A stretch of 36,100 nucleotides of DNA, taken from contig JAJYWX010000025.1 of the NCBI GenBank assembly GCA_021791275.1, positions 1-36,100 of the forward strand, read 5' to 3'. The translations under genes and the position numbers were made by a program. The stretch comes from a bacterium (GTDB lineage: Bacteria > Patescibacteriota > Dojkabacteria > JAKAPS01 > JAJZLI01). The notes below the pieces were generated by a model that had not been told where the DNA came from, made no database searches, and saw only the letters and a list, made by a program, of their open reading frames with translations. Shown here piece by piece: positions 8,100 to 15,330 of the stretch. Position 1 is the stretch's first letter. Every line of letters starts with the position of its first letter.

Positions 8100-8400
8100 T
8101 CTTGTGTATTTTTTGTGACTTTTATGTGTATATTATGTTTATAAATATAAATTTTTGAGGATATATGTTTATTAATAATTCACATAATAATTTTCAATAT
8201 ATATTTATGAACATCTTAAAAATATTGTAAAATATGTATTGATTAAAAATTAATGTTTTATTTGCAATAAAATTATAAAGATTTTATTATGAACAAGAAG
8301 TACACATTGTTTTTTATTTTATTTAAAGGATTATTTAATATTTTATATAACTTATAAACAGTACTACTGTATACTACTAATTTTATAATATAATAGAGTA
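8100..8400 (+). other. Probable replication origin (oriC) between dnaA and dnaN
   Basis: This 301-nt gap is extremely AT-rich and has no credible ORF. It contains one-mismatch DnaA-box-like sites: TAATTCACA (8176-8184), TTATGAACA twice (8205-8213 and 8287-8295), TTATAAACA (8352-8360) and, on the other strand, ATATACACA (8133-8125). An 8-bp inverted repeat, AATAAAAT/ATTTTATT, lies at 8266-8288. A DnaA-trio-like tract follows the last box. Position beside dnaA and dnaN and these motifs support an origin. None of the boxes in this gap is a perfect consensus match. Confidence 0.8.
8352..8394 (+). promoter_or_regulatory. DnaA box plus DnaA-trio-like unwinding element, overlapping dnaN -10
   Basis: TTATAAACA (8352-8360) is followed one base later by TACTACT, GTA and a second TACTACT (8362-8378), then an A/T-only stretch. 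In Bacillus-type basal unwinding systems a DnaA box next to repeated trinucleotides (3'-GAT-5' on the opened strand) directs DnaA onto single strands beside an AT-rich element; the order here is the same. The tract ends in overlapping TATAAT hexamers (8384-8389, 8389-8394), the second 6 nt before the dnaN ATG, so origin melting and the dnaN promoter overlap. No clear -35 was found. Confidence 0.6.
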
Positions 8401-9537
8401 ATGAATATTAATATACTTAGAGAAAATTTTTTAGAACTTTTAAGCTTCAACGTAAAAACTCAAACATCAAAAGTATCAATACCAATACTTTTAAATGTAT
8501 GTATAGAAGCAAAGGAAGGAAAATTAATACTTAAAAGTACAAATTTGGAAAATAGTGTCATATCTATATCTGGAGTTGAGATAATTAAGGAAGGCAGTAC
8601 TACAGTAAATTTAAAGAATTTATATGAATTTATTTCTAATTTAAAATCAGATGTTATTAATATTAAATTTGAAGAGGGGCTTTTAATAATATCTGATGAT
8701 AAGAATAAAATATCATTAAACACGATTCCTTCAGAAGAATTTCCAAATATTCCAGATAAGGAAGGAGATTTAATATTTAAGATTCCCGCATATGATTTTT
8801 CTATAGGGTTAGATAAAGTAACATTTTCTACATCTAATGATCTTTCTAAGTTAGTACTATCGGGTATATTATTTGAATTCAATAAAGATAAATTAAAGCT
8901 TATTGGAATAAATGGATTTAGATATTCTGGATATGAAGTTAGTGGATTAAAACTAGAGAAAAATAAAAATTTAGAAAATATTATAGTTCCTTCTCAGGCT
9001 TTGGACAGTGTATCTAAAATAATAAATGAACTAAATTTAGATAATGATTTTCTAATATCTGTATATATATTTGGGAAGAATAATCAATTAATATTTGAAA
9101 TGGGAAGTGTTAAATTTGTTATACGTCTTATAGAAGGAAAATATCCTGATTATACAAAGATATTCCCATCAGAATATGAATGTGAATTTGATATATCTAC
9201 AGAAGAATTTAGAGATATAGTTAAACTTTCAAATGTTTTCAGATTTAAAGATCTATCAAGAATCTATTTTGAAATAGATAGTAAAGGAAATATGATTAAA
9301 TGTAGTTCATCTTTAAAAGAGGTAGGAGAAAGTTTCTCTATTATAAAAACAAAAATAAGTGGAATAGATTCTAAGGTTAGTTTTAATTCTAAATACCTTA
9401 TGGATTTTTTAAACCATGTGAATGAAGATACTTTACATATAAGTATAAATTCTTCTTCTTTAAAGAAAGTTTCCAAATTCGAAGAAAAAGGTAATAAAGA
9501 TTATACCTATTTAGTGATGCCTCTACTTGAAAGGTAA
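8401..9537 (+). CDS. dnaN: DNA polymerase III beta sliding clamp
   Basis: The ring-shaped clamp tethers DNA polymerase to DNA. At 378 residues this is the usual length for a three-domain clamp. Recognisable blocks include FNVKTQTSKVSIPILLNV near the N-terminus, LRLIEGKYPDYTKIFP-type sequence at ~237-252 (here VIRLIEGKYPDYTKIFP) and the C-terminal YLVMPLLER, corresponding to the family's ending in VMPM-x-L. It follows the origin with a start 6 nt after a TATAAT, suggesting a leaderless mRNA. Its stop lies 1 nt from the stop of the convergent DciA-like gene. recF does not follow. Confidence 0.95.
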   Translation: MNINILRENFLELLSFNVKTQTSKVSIPILLNVCIEAKEGKLILKSTNLENSVISISGVEIIKEGSTTVNLKNLYEFISNLKSDVINIKFEEGLLIISDDKNKISLNTIPSEEFPNIPDKEGDLIFKIPAYDFSIGLDKVTFSTSNDLSKLVLSGILFEFNKDKLKLIGINGFRYSGYEVSGLKLEKNKNLENIIVPSQALDSVSKIINELNLDNDFLISVYIFGKNNQLIFEMGSVKFVIRLIEGKYPDYTKIFPSEYECEFDISTEEFRDIVKLSNVFRFKDLSRIYFEIDSKGNMIKCSSSLKEVGESFSIIKTKISGIDSKVSFNSKYLMDFLNHVNEDTLHISINSSSLKKVSKFEEKGNKDYTYLVMPLLER

Positions 9538-9538
9538 G

Positions 9539-9814
9539 TCAATTAACCTTTATTTTTAAATCTTTAATATCATTAGAATAATTGTTTTTTATTTTTTCTA
9601 TAATCTCACCTTTTCGAAGAATTATTTCTTGAGCAATGTATTGGTTCTTAGTTTCAATTTTTATTATTCCCTTTTCTATGTAATTTAATTTAATCTCATT
9701 ATCTATATTTATCCCCAATACTTTTTCTATTATTTCTAATACAGTATCTCTTTCTTTAATTTTTTCTTCTATTTTATCTTTGGAAAATCTTTGGTTGTTT
9801 ATTTTTTTAAACAT
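9539..9814 (-). CDS. DciA-like (DUF721) small protein
   Basis: A 91-residue protein resembling the DUF721/DciA fold. A short helical N-terminus is followed by a strand-helix-strand pattern with GIIKIETKNQYIAQEIILRKGEIIEKI and a C-terminal DIKDLKIKV strand, echoing the 'v.v.s..waqeL...k..ll..l' and 'i.dI.vrv' pattern of DciA. DciA loads the replicative helicase DnaB in bacteria lacking DnaC or DnaI, and is often near dnaA, dnaN or recF. Position directly after dnaN supports this. Its ATG overlaps the end of the zinc-ribbon gene by 8 nt. Assignment is by pattern only. Confidence 0.6.
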   Translation of the reverse strand: MFKKINNQRFSKDKIEEKIKERDTVLEIIEKVLGINIDNEIKLNYIEKGIIKIETKNQYIAQEIILRKGEIIEKIKNNYSNDIKDLKIKVN

Positions 9815-10187
9815 TGTTTAAAAGACCAATAAAGCTTTTAGCATCTCTTAGATCTTCTTTTTTCATAAGTTTATATATATTTAGAACATCATCTGTAGAT
9901 ATAGGTTCTTTTTTAGCAAATGATTTTATTTCATCATCTCCTAAATCTACATTTAACCTAAATTTATTGATTACATTGTTAAGTGGATTCAAAACATACA
10001 TTATATTTTTAGATAAACAGTTCTCACATATCATATATATAACAGTGAGATTATCATTTTTTTCTATAACTTCCAGTGTTTTTTTGTCGTGGTATGCGCC
10101 GCATTTATCACAATATGAAGGAATAGATTCTAATATATCATTTATATCACCCTTTTTATTATTTGTTTTCTTATTCTTTTTATCCAT
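9807..10187 (-). CDS. Zinc-ribbon protein, CPR-type hypothetical
   Basis: A 126-residue protein: a basic N-terminus (KKNKKTNNKKGD), a four-cysteine zinc ribbon (CDKC near 26-29 and CENC near 54-57), then an acidic helical tail with the segment EPISTDDVLNIYKLMKK. From memory, CPR genomes commonly encode small proteins with such a ribbon followed by a conserved 'S.DDVL..h..L' tail, of unknown function; I could not confirm this by search. It is followed by the overlapping DciA-like gene, hinting at DNA or RNA contact. A TATAAT (10201-10196) ends 8 nt before the ATG. Confidence 0.75.
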   Translation of the reverse strand: MDKKNKKTNNKKGDINDILESIPSYCDKCGAYHDKKTLEVIEKNDNLTVIYMICENCLSKNIMYVLNPLNNVINKFRLNVDLGDDEIKSFAKKEPISTDDVLNIYKLMKKEDLRDAKSFIGLLNNV

Positions 10188-10195
10188 AGATATTT

Positions 10196-10224
10196 ATTAT
10201 ATAACTTTTGTCAATGTATTTAAA
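10196..10224 (-). promoter_or_regulatory. Promoter of the zinc-ribbon/DciA-like pair
   Basis: The minus strand has TTTAAA (10224-10219), a 17-nt spacer and a perfect TATAAT (10201-10196) ending 8 nt before the ATG at 10187, again with leaderless geometry. A TTGACA occurs inside the spacer but is wrongly spaced for this -10. Confidence 0.5.
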
Positions 10225-10225
10225 T

Positions 10226-11332
10226 TTAATTTAAATTTGCTTTTCTTTTTGATATCTGTGTTATGCTTACGATTATTATAAAGACTATAAGAAGTATTGC
10301 AGCAAGTATTATAGCTTTATGAAATCCTGTTAATATAAGAGCTATTATTCCTATGAACCCAGTAAATATATACTCTATTATTGCTACGTTTTTTTGAGAT
10401 ATCCCTAAAGCTAACAATCTATGATGAAGATGTCTTTTATCATTTATATTAAGAAGAGATAAGATTGATTTTGGTTTTTCTTCTATTATTCTTGATATTA
10501 TAACCCACACAAGGTCTATAACGGGGATAGATAAAACCATTAAAGTCGATGCAAGCTTGGCTCCAGAGTAAATAGACAGTACAGCAATAATAAATCCATA
10601 GACACTTTTTCCAGCAGCACCAGAAAATATTTTAGATGGATAAAAATTATAAAAAAGGAAACCTAACATTAATCCACCAAAAATAAATCCCATATATGCT
10701 GTATCATATGTTTGGAATCGTATAGAAAGTAGAGCTATAATAATTGCAATTATTGAGACATTCCCTTCAGTCAAACCATCTGTCCCTGTCATCCATTTTA
10801 CTGCGTTTATTATAACTAAAATCCAAATGATAGTTAAAAAAACAGAGATAAGGTATAGATGTATTCCAAATAAATCGAAAGGAATTTTATTTAAAGAGAA
10901 TAAACCTCCCAATGGCTTAGATACATAATCTATATCAATCCCAAATAAAACAACAGTCAATGTTGCTATTATTTGTATAACCAATTGATATTTTGCTGAA
11001 ATATCAAAAATATCATCAACTATACCCCCTATTAAAAGTATTAGTATTGCAGACATAAAAACAATTAGATCTAAATTTATATGTATATATATAAGTACCA
11101 ATATTATGAATGGGATAACAACAGATATACCACCAAGTTTTAATTTTCTCGTATCATGTATTCTTCTTTTTGCAGTAGGATCAGATCGTTCAGAAGGGGG
11201 TAAATCATAAATACCAAATTTCTTCGCTATAGTTCCCACTATAGGTGTTAAAAAAAATGATATGAAAAAAGCTTCCACTAGTATTGGAAGAAAATAAAGA
11301 TATTTTAGATAGACAAAAAGGACTGATTTCAT
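10226..11332 (-). CDS. WecA/TagO-like polyprenyl-phosphate sugar-1-phosphate transferase
   Basis: A 368-residue polytopic membrane enzyme of the MraY/WecA family (glycosyltransferase 4), which moves a sugar-1-phosphate from a UDP-sugar onto the lipid carrier to start a surface polymer. Seen are the metal-binding Asp pair GGIVDDIFD (D106, D107), the cytoplasmic loop NAVKWMTGTDGLTEG (176-190) and the HLHHRLLALG motif near residue 300, characteristic of WecA/TagO rather than MraY. In the loop the usual NAxNxxDGxDGLA is altered: the second Asn is Lys179 and the first Asp is Thr182, while Asp185 is kept. It overlaps the upstream gene by 4 nt (ATGA) and sits beside the epimerase-like fusion, consistent with surface glycan assembly. 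Confidence 0.88.
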   Translation of the reverse strand: MKSVLFVYLKYLYFLPILVEAFFISFFLTPIVGTIAKKFGIYDLPPSERSDPTAKRRIHDTRKLKLGGISVVIPFIILVLIYIHINLDLIVFMSAILILLIGGIVDDIFDISAKYQLVIQIIATLTVVLFGIDIDYVSKPLGGLFSLNKIPFDLFGIHLYLISVFLTIIWILVIINAVKWMTGTDGLTEGNVSIIAIIIALLSIRFQTYDTAYMGFIFGGLMLGFLFYNFYPSKIFSGAAGKSVYGFIIAVLSIYSGAKLASTLMVLSIPVIDLVWVIISRIIEEKPKSILSLLNINDKRHLHHRLLALGISQKNVAIIEYIFTGFIGIIALILTGFHKAIILAAILLIVFIIIVSITQISKRKANLN

Positions 11333-11766
11333 AGTGATATTTGAATCAATTTATAAATATCTAAAAAAATTAAGAAATTAACAGATAGGCCTAGAGTATT
11401 TGCCAGGAAGCACAATCCCCTTGTCTTATAATACATCTTGTATGAGATGTAAAGGGTGTTAATTGTTATAAATATTATTATCATAGGGAATAATAAAAGT
11501 AAATATTTTGAATAAAATATAGCGTTATTATTTTGAGATATTAAAAGGATTTTTGAACTAATTCTTGTTAAATTATATGTTATTATAAAAATAGAAAAAA
11601 TTATAAGGAAAGTATTAATAATTATAAATACCCAGTTATATAGGCTTCTCCAAAAAGAAATAAGGCTTAGTTTTTCAATATTTCTTTTAAATATATTACT
11701 GTTATCTTCAATAAAAGAAGGTTTTTTTATATCAAGTGGAATTTGATTAATTTTTCTCTTATCCAT
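11329..11766 (-). CDS. Small polytopic membrane protein, unknown
   Basis: A 145-residue protein of no recognised family. A polar basic N-terminus (~1-40) precedes three hydrophobic segments: roughly 42-68 (NWVFIIINTFLIIFSIFII), 86-106 (YLLLLFPMIIIFITINTLYI) and 117-143. It overlaps the WecA-like gene by 4 nt (ATGA) and lies 19 nt after the epimerase-DUF4012-like gene, so it belongs to the same putative surface-polymer operon. No catalytic motif is visible. Confidence 0.75.
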   Translation of the reverse strand: MDKRKINQIPLDIKKPSFIEDNSNIFKRNIEKLSLISFWRSLYNWVFIIINTFLIIFSIFIITYNLTRISSKILLISQNNNAIFYSKYLLLLFPMIIIFITINTLYISYKMYYKTRGLCFLANTLGLSVNFLIFLDIYKLIQISL

Positions 11767-11785
11767 TAGTCTTTATGAGAGTATA

Positions 11786-13852
11786 TCACAGAGGATTATT
11801 TATTGAAGATAGTTGTCCTGATGTAAAATATATAAATATATTTTTACCTATCTGGCTATTTATCAATTCAAATATTTGAGGTCTGTTTTTAACAGAGAGA
11901 ATGGCTTGAAGTGGAGCATTCTCGGAAGATAGAGATTTAAGTTGGCTATATACACTTTGGTTTATAAAAAGTACCCCATCATTCTTTACATTGAAGGCCT
12001 TGTTAACAAGAGTACTTATCTCAATTGCTTTATTTGTCGGATTTGAAGTACCACTGGTTTGATTTAAATCTCCAGAATTTGTTGAATATATTGTTTTTGT
12101 AATATTTCCTTGATTGATCTCAACAAATTCGTATTGTAATATATCTATATTTCCAGTTTGTATTGTAGGCGAATTATATAAAACTATTGTGTAGGCTTTA
12201 CTTCCGGACAGAGTTTTAATAGCTAAAGAATATTCATTATCTAGATTTTGAGATACAGAAATAAGATTTCTTGTAAGATAAAGAGTGTTAGAATAAAGAC
12301 CATTATTTTCAGCTTGAGATAAATTCAAAATATTGTTCTCGATATTAGATAATTTGGATTTTAGATTAAGATTATATTTATCTGTTAAATTAGATATATT
12401 ATTGTTTAAAGATAAATTATTTTTAAATGAATTTATTGAATCTTGGTTGTTATAATAAGAAGATATGTCTTTTTGCAATTGTATATCCCATACAATTGAC
12501 TCTTCTATCTGGTTGTAAGTAGAGTTAAATTTTAATATAGGTTTTAGGTATTTAAGTGCATTCCCTAGGTTTTGACTTTCTTTAACAATATTATTTTGAG
12601 TCTGAGCAGATATGGTTTTTTGGCTTATTGTAGATGACTCACTTTTTATATTTGAGTTAAGATCATAGTAATTGAGAAGTATGTCTGCTATATAGATGAT
12701 AACTACTATAAAGATTATTGTGATGATATATATAAGAATAAAAAATTTATGACTTTTCCCTTTTTTTATTTTTTTATCTTTTCTTTTATTTTCGAATTTT
12801 AGATCTTCTTGTTTCAGATAATTTTCTTTAAGTTTGTTAAAGTTTGTTATATCAAATTTTCTATCCTCCCTACTCTTTTTAAATTCATTTAACATTTCAT
12901 TATTTTCTTCGTCTGGAATAGTTATATTTTCCAAACTTTTTATTTCTGTATTATTTTTTATTTGGTTAGAAATTTTTGCAAGTATTGTTTTTTTTAATCC
13001 ATCTTCAAATATTGTTTCCGGTTTCCAATCATCGGGCATATTTATTGGATTTTTTATTCTATCTTCTAATTTTCTTTCTCTAGGCTCTGCATTTATAACA
13101 GGGAATCCAGTTATATCGGAGATTCTAAAAGCAAGAGAAATATTGGAAATATCTTCTTTGTTGGACACAGTAAAATCTCCTTCTTTGTTAGAGAAAAGGA
13201 CATTTGCTATTCCAGAAAGTGCATCATCAACATAAACATAATAGAAGAAACTATTTTCGTTGTTTATCTTTATATTCTCTTTGTTTCTTATACTTTCAAC
13301 CGCAGTATTGATTGGATTGTTTATAAACTCATCCAATCTTTCTCCGTAGACATTTGCAATTCGTATAAGTGCACATTTTGACGAGTGAACTTCTTTTAAT
13401 ACTTTTTTCTCTACAGCTTCCTGATACTCATTGAATGCAGATCTTTCACTTTTATTAATATTTATTGTAACGGCAGACTTAGATTCATATTCTTTCACTA
13501 TCTCAAAAAAATCTTCTAACAAGTTAAGATTTTTTTGCATATCTATTTCTTCTTGATATTCAAAATTTGCCATAAAAAGAGCAAAATTTATGTTTGTACA
13601 CTTTCTTAGAACTTCTTTTACATCAAAGGCTGAATTTATATCTATTGTTCTAACCTCTCCTTTAGAAATTTTTTCTTTGTATTCTTTAATTTTTCTTAAA
13701 TTCTCATTATTTTTTTTGCTTATATTGTCAAGCAAGAGTATGTTTCCCCCACTCTCCAAGATATCCTCTACAAATCTTTCCCCTAGGAAATTTAGACCAT
13801 TGAAAATCACTGTTGTGGGTAAGTTTTTTTGAAAAATATTTTTACTAGGCAT
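11786..13852 (-). CDS. Epimerase-like domain fused to membrane-anchored DUF4012-like domain
   Basis: A 688-residue fusion (start chosen at ATG 13852; an open frame continues to a TTG at 13891). Residues ~11-300 resemble an extended SDR/NAD-dependent sugar epimerase: ALIRIANVYGE (161-171), YVYVDDALSG (205-214) and DDWKPETIFEDGLKKTI (274-290) match the conserved late motifs. Catalytic features are degraded: the nucleotide-binding loop reads GLNFLG (19-24), and at the Tyr-x3-Lys site it reads YQEAV (143-147), lacking Lys. A Lys-rich linker leads to a transmembrane helix (370-394). The outer part resembles DUF4012, with KAYTIVLYNSPTIQTGN (552-568) and NDGVLFINQSVYSQL. It may be a sugar-sensing scaffold rather than an enzyme. 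Neighbours are a small membrane protein and the WecA-like transferase. Confidence 0.75.
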   Translation of the reverse strand: MPSKNIFQKNLPTTVIFNGLNFLGERFVEDILESGGNILLLDNISKKNNENLRKIKEYKEKISKGEVRTIDINSAFDVKEVLRKCTNINFALFMANFEYQEEIDMQKNLNLLEDFFEIVKEYESKSAVTININKSERSAFNEYQEAVEKKVLKEVHSSKCALIRIANVYGERLDEFINNPINTAVESIRNKENIKINNENSFFYYVYVDDALSGIANVLFSNKEGDFTVSNKEDISNISLAFRISDITGFPVINAEPRERKLEDRIKNPINMPDDWKPETIFEDGLKKTILAKISNQIKNNTEIKSLENITIPDEENNEMLNEFKKSREDRKFDITNFNKLKENYLKQEDLKFENKRKDKKIKKGKSHKFFILIYIITIIFIVVIIYIADILLNYYDLNSNIKSESSTISQKTISAQTQNNIVKESQNLGNALKYLKPILKFNSTYNQIEESIVWDIQLQKDISSYYNNQDSINSFKNNLSLNNNISNLTDKYNLNLKSKLSNIENNILNLSQAENNGLYSNTLYLTRNLISVSQNLDNEYSLAIKTLSGSKAYTIVLYNSPTIQTGNIDILQYEFVEINQGNITKTIYSTNSGDLNQTSGTSNPTNKAIEISTLVNKAFNVKNDGVLFINQSVYSQLKSLSSENAPLQAILSVKNRPQIFELINSQIGKNIFIYFTSGQLSSINNPL

Positions 13853-13950
13853 TGCTAAAATGGTATCAGTTTTGGTTATATAAGTAAACAATATTGAATC
13901 TAAATTTTTATTACAATATAAACCTTGCTATAACTAAATCTCCTCTTTTG

Positions 13951-13980
13951 TTGACAAACATATGGGCAGAGTGATAATAT
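13951..13980 (+). promoter_or_regulatory. Promoter of the hrcA-grpE-dnaK operon
   Basis: A consensus TTGACA (13951-13956) is followed by GATAAT (13973-13978, 16-nt spacing) or TAATAT (13975-13980, 18-nt spacing). Transcription would start around 13985-13987, inside the first arm of the CIRCE-like operator. Confidence 0.7.
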
Positions 13981-13981
13981 A

Positions 13982-14008
13982 CTAGCAGTTAGTTTATCGG
14001 TTTGCTAA
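13982..14008 (+). promoter_or_regulatory. CIRCE-like HrcA operator
   Basis: CTAGCAGTT (13982-13990), 9 nt, GTTTGCTAA (14000-14008). Compared with the CIRCE consensus TTAGCACTC-N9-GAGTGCTAA, 13 of 18 arm positions agree, the spacing is exact, and the outer TAGCA/TGCTA core is fully symmetric. It covers the predicted transcription start and ends 3 nt before the hrcA ATG, where HrcA binding would repress the heat-shock operon. Confidence 0.7.
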
Positions 14009-14011
14009 AGT

Positions 14012-14734
14012 ATGACACCTAGACAGGCTAAAATATTGGAGTGTGTAATTCTTGAATATATGGAAACTGCTCACCCAGTTGGTTCTGTTTCCATGGCAAA
14101 GAAGTATGGAATTAGAGTCTCTCCGGCTACGGTCAGGAATGAAATGGCAAATCTTATAAAACTAGGGTTCTTGCAAAAAGAGCATTTCTCTTCAGGTAGA
14201 ATTCCTACAGCTGTAGGTTTTAGATATTATCTTGAGAATCTTTTTTCTGAAGATGAACTAAATTACCTTGAAGAGATGTCCATAAAGGAGAAGCTACATG
14301 AAGTAAAGTTTCAAAGGGATAAGATGTTAAGGTCAGCAGTCGAATTATTGGCAGAAAGCCTTAATTATACTGCAATAGCTCTTGTTTCAGACTCTCTTTA
14401 TTATGCTGGTATTTCGAACATTTTGGGTTATTCCGAGTTTGAAGATTTGGATATACTCAGAAATATTATATCTGTAATAGAAAATTATAAAATATTGCAA
14501 GATATATTTGAGAAGGGAAATCAGTATGAAGGAGGGGTAAAAATATTGATAGGTGATGAGACTGGATTTGGTAGTTTTTCTGCTTGCTCTATTGTATACA
14601 AGGGTTTTAGATTACATATGGGAGAGCAAGGTTACCTTGCAGTTGTTGGCCCTTTTAGAATGAACTACAAAAGAGTAATGCCGGTTGTAAGATATACGGC
14701 AGAATCATTAGAGGAGCTCGCTTCGGGCTGGTAA
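14012..14734 (+). CDS. hrcA: Heat-inducible transcription repressor HrcA (short form)
   Basis: HrcA binds CIRCE operators and represses heat-shock genes at normal temperature. The N-terminal winged helix is well conserved: VSPATVRNEMANLIKLGFL (36-54) and SSGRIPTAVGFRYYL (60-74). The C-terminal domain keeps LYYAGISNILGYSEF, KILIGDE and VVGPFRMNYKRVMPVV. At 240 residues it is about 100 shorter than typical HrcA (~340), apparently through shortening of the middle domain and not by truncation at the end. It leads the operon with grpE 10 nt downstream, under a CIRCE-like site. Confidence 0.93.
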   Translation: MTPRQAKILECVILEYMETAHPVGSVSMAKKYGIRVSPATVRNEMANLIKLGFLQKEHFSSGRIPTAVGFRYYLENLFSEDELNYLEEMSIKEKLHEVKFQRDKMLRSAVELLAESLNYTAIALVSDSLYYAGISNILGYSEFEDLDILRNIISVIENYKILQDIFEKGNQYEGGVKILIGDETGFGSFSACSIVYKGFRLHMGEQGYLAVVGPFRMNYKRVMPVVRYTAESLEELASGW

Positions 14735-14744
14735 ATTTTTATAT

Positions 14745-15308
14745 ATGAAAAATATGGAAGATAAAAAGAAAAAAATAAACAAGAAAGACAAAAAATTAAA
14801 AGATACTTCTAAAGATATCGAAAAAGAGGTATTTGCAGAACTTGATAAAAAAGATGCTCAAATAGAGGATTTGAAAGCTCAGGTTCTAGATTTAGAGGGA
14901 AAACTTAAGTCTGCACTCAGCGATTATCAAAATTTTAAAAGAAGAATAGAGAATGACAAAGAAAATGCTAGTAATTTATTAGAAAATTTTCTTTTGAGAG
15001 AAATTATAAATATATCAGATAACATTTATTTGTATATAAAACATTTAGAAAAAGATAAGAAAGATGAGAGTATTTTAACAGGGATAAGGATGATTTATTC
15101 AGATTGTGAGAATGTCATCAAATCTCAAGGAGTAGTTTTAGAAGAGGTAAATGTCGGAGATACATTCTCCCCTATTTTACACGAAGTTGTAGGTACTGTT
15201 GTTGGAGAAGATGAAAACAAGATAGTGGAAGTAGTTAGAGTTGGATATAAAAAGGGAGATCAGGTTATAAGGCCTGCTAGGGTGATTGTACAGAAAAAAG
15301 AGATTTAA
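14745..15308 (+). CDS. grpE: DnaK nucleotide exchange factor GrpE
   Basis: GrpE releases ADP from DnaK to restart its chaperone cycle. The 187-residue protein has a very Lys-rich N-terminus, a long coiled-coil helix (~35-75: KKDAQIEDLKAQVLDLEGKL then DYQNFKRRIENDKE), and the beta domain with GDTFSPILHEVVGTV and the ending GYKKGDQVIRPARVIVQK typical of the family. An alternative start lies three codons in. It lies 10 nt after hrcA and 22 nt before dnaK. No Shine-Dalgarno motif is seen. Confidence 0.94.
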   Translation: MKNMEDKKKKINKKDKKLKDTSKDIEKEVFAELDKKDAQIEDLKAQVLDLEGKLKSALSDYQNFKRRIENDKENASNLLENFLLREIINISDNIYLYIKHLEKDKKDESILTGIRMIYSDCENVIKSQGVVLEEVNVGDTFSPILHEVVGTVVGEDENKIVEVVRVGYKKGDQVIRPARVIVQKKEI

Positions 15309-15330
15309 TTTATTTTAGTTTATTATTATT

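Noticed and set aside
12834-13235. Plus-strand 133-residue open frame
   Set aside because: Antisense to the linker and epimerase domain of the minus-strand fusion protein; Ser/Phe-rich composition is what reversed Lys/Glu/Asn-rich coding sequence gives.
13853-13891. N-terminal extension of the epimerase-like protein from a TTG at 13891
   Set aside because: The extension has no family match, while ATG 13852 is followed directly by the first Rossmann strand and has a -10-like TACCAT 7 nt upstream.
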